From Tissierella pigra (lineage in GTDB: Bacteria; Bacillota; Clostridia; Tissierellales; Tissierellaceae): a DNA stretch of 64,000 nt. The translations under genes were made by a program, and so were the position numbers. The notes under the pieces are model-generated. The model was given only the letters and a program-made list of their open reading frames with translations, searched no databases and was not told the DNA's origin. The DNA is taken from contig NZ_VUNQ01000011.1 in assembly GCF_009695605.1 (NCBI RefSeq), forward strand, positions 1 through 64,000. The letters are read 5' to 3'. Below, piece after piece: positions 62,127-64,000 of the stretch; position 1 is the first letter of the stretch, and every line of letters starts with the position of its first letter.

Positions 62127-62501
62127 ATGAATAAGGAAAAAATTGTTCCATATAGAATTGAAAATGATAGGTCTAAAATTATTGAAAATAATTTAATAGA
62201 GAATATTGAAAAAATTATTCAGTCAGGTAATGTTGCTAAAATGACTGTTGATTTTAATAAAAATACAATTCATGCAATTAAGCATCAGGAGGGAACAGTT
62301 TCAACAATTAAAATGAATTTTAACCCTATAGGCCAAATAGCAACCTTTACAAATACAAATATAACTGATAAAGAGTTACGTGACAATTATGTTATAGAGC
62401 TTTATGCTAAAGGAACAACACAAACAGCAATAGGTGATATCACTGGTTTAAGCCAAGCTATGGTTCATAACATTCTAAAAGAAGCAGGTGCTTTAAAATA
62501 A
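62127..62501 (+). CDS. HTH-containing hypothetical protein
   Basis: A 124-residue protein. The N-terminal two-thirds has no known domain. The C-terminus (RDNYVIELYAKGTTQTAIGDITGLSQAMVHNILKEAG) is a resolvase-type helix-turn-helix. GGAGG precedes the ATG, and a perfect palindrome covers its promoter. The HTH resembles the DNA-binding tail of serine recombinases, and a serine-recombinase stub lies 200 bases downstream, so it may belong to the same mobile module. Confidence 0.7.
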   Translation: MNKEKIVPYRIENDRSKIIENNLIENIEKIIQSGNVAKMTVDFNKNTIHAIKHQEGTVSTIKMNFNPIGQIATFTNTNITDKELRDNYVIELYAKGTTQTAIGDITGLSQAMVHNILKEAGALK

Positions 62502-62569
62502 ATCTATGTTAAAAGATGGCAATTATTATGCCTTTAATTTTTATCATGATATTATTAATACTATCGTCC

Positions 62570-62700
62570 TTTTTGAGTGTACCCTATTGAGTACACTTAT
62601 TTTTTTTAAAAATATATAGTTTTCTATGCCTTTTTGAGTTATAATCTTATTAAAAGTGTACTCTTGATTTTAACCACCCAAAAAGGACACTAGGAGGTGT
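62570..62700. repeat. Repeat cluster before recombinase stub, possible res site
   Basis: CCTTTTTGAGT occurs at about 62569 and 62630, and its inverted form in CCCAAAAAGGACAC near 62680. AGTGTAC...GTACACT forms a palindrome. Such arrays next to serine recombinases can be recombination sites. Confidence 0.4.
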
Positions 62701-62704
62701 TAAA

Positions 62705-62779
62705 ATGATATTTGGATATATAAGGGTTTCTAGTAAGGATCAAAATCCTCAAAGACAAATAGAAGCTTTAAACGCCTAG
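62705..62779 (+). pseudogene. Serine recombinase stub cut by IS copy 2
   Basis: GGAGG then ATG followed by 24 codons starting MIFGYIRVSSKDQNPQRQIE, the N-terminus of a resolvase/invertase with its catalytic Ser. The frame enters IS sequence at 62773 and stops at TAG. The catalytic domain is otherwise missing. Confidence 0.88.
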
Positions 62780-63234
62780 TATTTTAAGCACACTGTTAAC
62801 TGAAATTCGGCGTTCTTTAGATAGGTTTTTTACTTCTTTATATATTCCTTCAGTTAATCTTTGTTCAGTATGCCTATGGCCTTTTTTAGTATTTCAAGTG
62901 CATCCTCTTTGTCTCTAAGTTCTTTTTTTAGTTTTGCAATTTCTTTTTCTGCGTCTGATGAGTAATTACCAGAGCCTCTATGATTTACTACTCCATCATT
63001 CATTTTGGAGTTTTGAATCCAGTTATTAAGACCTGTAGCACTAATTTTTAGATCTTCTGCTACTGCTTTGATTGATTTCCCAGATGAATAATAATAATTA
63101 ACTGCATCTTGTTTAAATTCTTTAGTGTAATGTTTTTTTGTTCCCATAAATAACCTCTCCTTATCTGTTATAATTATTATACCAGATTCAAGGATATATC
63201 ATATTTATGTTCTCCGTTTTTTATTCTATCATCA
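62773..63234 (-). mobile_element. Truncated IS3-family copy 2
   Basis: Matches copy 1 from its left end (63234, minus) through orfA to the first codons of orfB (62773), where it breaks off into the recombinase stub. It differs from copy 1 by lacking a TA pair in the orfA-orfB overlap. Confidence 0.88.
62854..63147 (-). CDS. IS3-family transposase OrfA (truncated element)
   Basis: 97 residues, identical to OrfA of copy 1, with the same HTH and leucine zipper. Because orfB is almost wholly lost, this element cannot transpose itself but OrfA could still bind IS ends, as free OrfA often represses transposition in this family. Confidence 0.9.
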   Translation of the reverse strand: MGTKKHYTKEFKQDAVNYYYSSGKSIKAVAEDLKISATGLNNWIQNSKMNDGVVNHRGSGNYSSDAEKEIAKLKKELRDKEDALEILKKAIGILNKD

Positions 63235-63853
63235 CATACTCATTTTTAAGCCCATTCTTTATTAAAACAAAGTTAACATATATAATTCCTAAAGAAATTG
63301 TGGCTATGGTAACTATATTCTTTAAAGCACCATTAATATCTATGTTCCAGTATAATAATATAGCTACTAATATGACAAATATATTTAATATTATATACTT
63401 AAATACCTTATTATTCATAAGAACATATCTATATAGATAATTGAGGGGTATATATCTGCTTACTAAAATAACACCTGAGAACCCCATAATTTGAGCAATA
63501 ATTCCATTTATAAAGTTTACTTTTATATCTATAAATAAAATTTGCAATATACCTACAACCATAAATTGAATCAATAAAATAATTATTATACAAATTATAC
63601 TTATGTAGATGGTTTGTCTCATATCTTGCTTATATAATATAAATATAATAGCCATAATTAAAACCAGTGCTATTAGAATATTATATTTACAAGGTAAATA
63701 TCTCCTAGATAATCCCATTAATACTGAAGTTATTAGAATAATTATCATAATCTTTTTCTTATTATTTTTTGTTGATCCGATTATCTTTCTTGATATTATA
63801 ATTAAACTTGTAAAATCAAATATAGCCATTATAAATAGTCCCACTAATCCCAT
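63221..63853 (-). pseudogene. AgrC-like sensor kinase, 3'-truncated by IS
   Basis: Only the membrane sensor part remains: about six helices over 200 residues (LVGLFIMAIFDFTSLIIIS...; ILVSRYIPLNYLYRYVLMNN), ending KNGLKNEY, where GHKL kinases such as AgrC continue into the coiled coil. The last four codons before the stop come from the IS end at 63234. Its start overlaps the stop of a LytTR regulator gene. Confidence 0.7.
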
Positions 63854-64000
63854 TTTAAATTACCTCTTATGAAATCCCTATACTTTCTGCCAATGGAAAC
63901 GGGAAATTCCGCACCTTTCATATAAATATCATTATTAGCCTTATCAACTTTTTCAATATAATTGACATTAATTATATATCCCTTATGACATTGTATAAAA
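63843..64000 (-). CDS. LytTR-domain response regulator, C-terminus only
   Basis: Frame running off the right edge: FIQCHKGYIINVNYIEKVDK followed by NNDIYMKGAEFPVSIGRKYR, the end of a LytTR DNA-binding domain as in AgrA/LytR. It ends GNLKWD-TAG, overlapping the ATG of the kinase gene. Together they were a peptide-sensing two-component system. Confidence 0.85.

Overview
The window is AT-rich DNA from a low-GC, Gram-positive anaerobe. Clostridia or Tissierellia is the best guess, but the lineage is inferred from gene content, not measured. Supporting signs are strong AGGAGG-type ribosome binding sites with many GTG and TTG starts, a T-box leader, a sporulation-type YtaF protein, a class of hybrid-cluster protein typical of anaerobes, a formiminoglutamate pathway of the kind used in amino-acid fermentation, M20 peptidases and clostridial stalk-domain surface proteins. 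No rRNA, tRNA or CRISPR array was seen.

Layout. 1-4.7 kb: a T-box-controlled GNAT acetyltransferase, a small DUF2087 / ArsR-DUF2087 regulator cluster and an M29 aminopeptidase. 4.9-8.9 kb: a complete ABC importer (ATPase, lipoprotein binding protein, permease) followed by a MtaA-like methyltransferase of the uroporphyrinogen decarboxylase fold. 9-16 kb: a GNAT, an ABC-F protein, an ABC exporter with an AAA ATPase, and YtaF. 16-29.4 kb: an amino-acid and peptide catabolism block. It holds an amidohydrolase, MATE and LysR genes, fchA-ftcD-yjiH behind a sigma-54 promoter with its own PAS/AAA activator next door, the Xaa-His dipeptidase pepD, pepT and a YfcC transporter. 29.6-34.8 kb: hcp and, upstream of it, an uncharacterised four-gene cluster (DUF1858-binding-protein fusion without signal peptide, G3E-like GTPase, ABC ATPase without permease, zinc-ribbon protein). 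Both promoters carry the same GTAAC-N4-GTTAC palindrome centred exactly 29.5 bases upstream of the first T of a TATAAT box. This is the most interesting putative system in the window.

34.8-40.5 kb: an Rpn-family nuclease gene with two decayed partial copies flanking a three-gene surface-protein operon. 40.5-52.3 kb: mostly ordinary chromosome. It carries a DJ-1 protein, a YCII protein, a hydrolase / condensation-like acyltransferase / DUF6320 operon, a diguanylate cyclase, an ATP-grasp protein, lplA-lipA, TraX and MATE/AraC.

52.4-64 kb: an accessory region. An IS3-family element separates a 5'-truncated SagB-like gene from a PBECR4-type nuclease gene that has a structured leader. Then come a decayed lipoprotein gene, two stalk-domain secreted proteins with near-identical 3' ends, an AbiEi/AbiEii pair, a self-operator HTH gene, and a truncated second IS copy. 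That second copy is joined to a serine-recombinase stub on one side and a broken AgrC-like kinase on the other, with the C-terminus of the LytTR regulator at the window edge.
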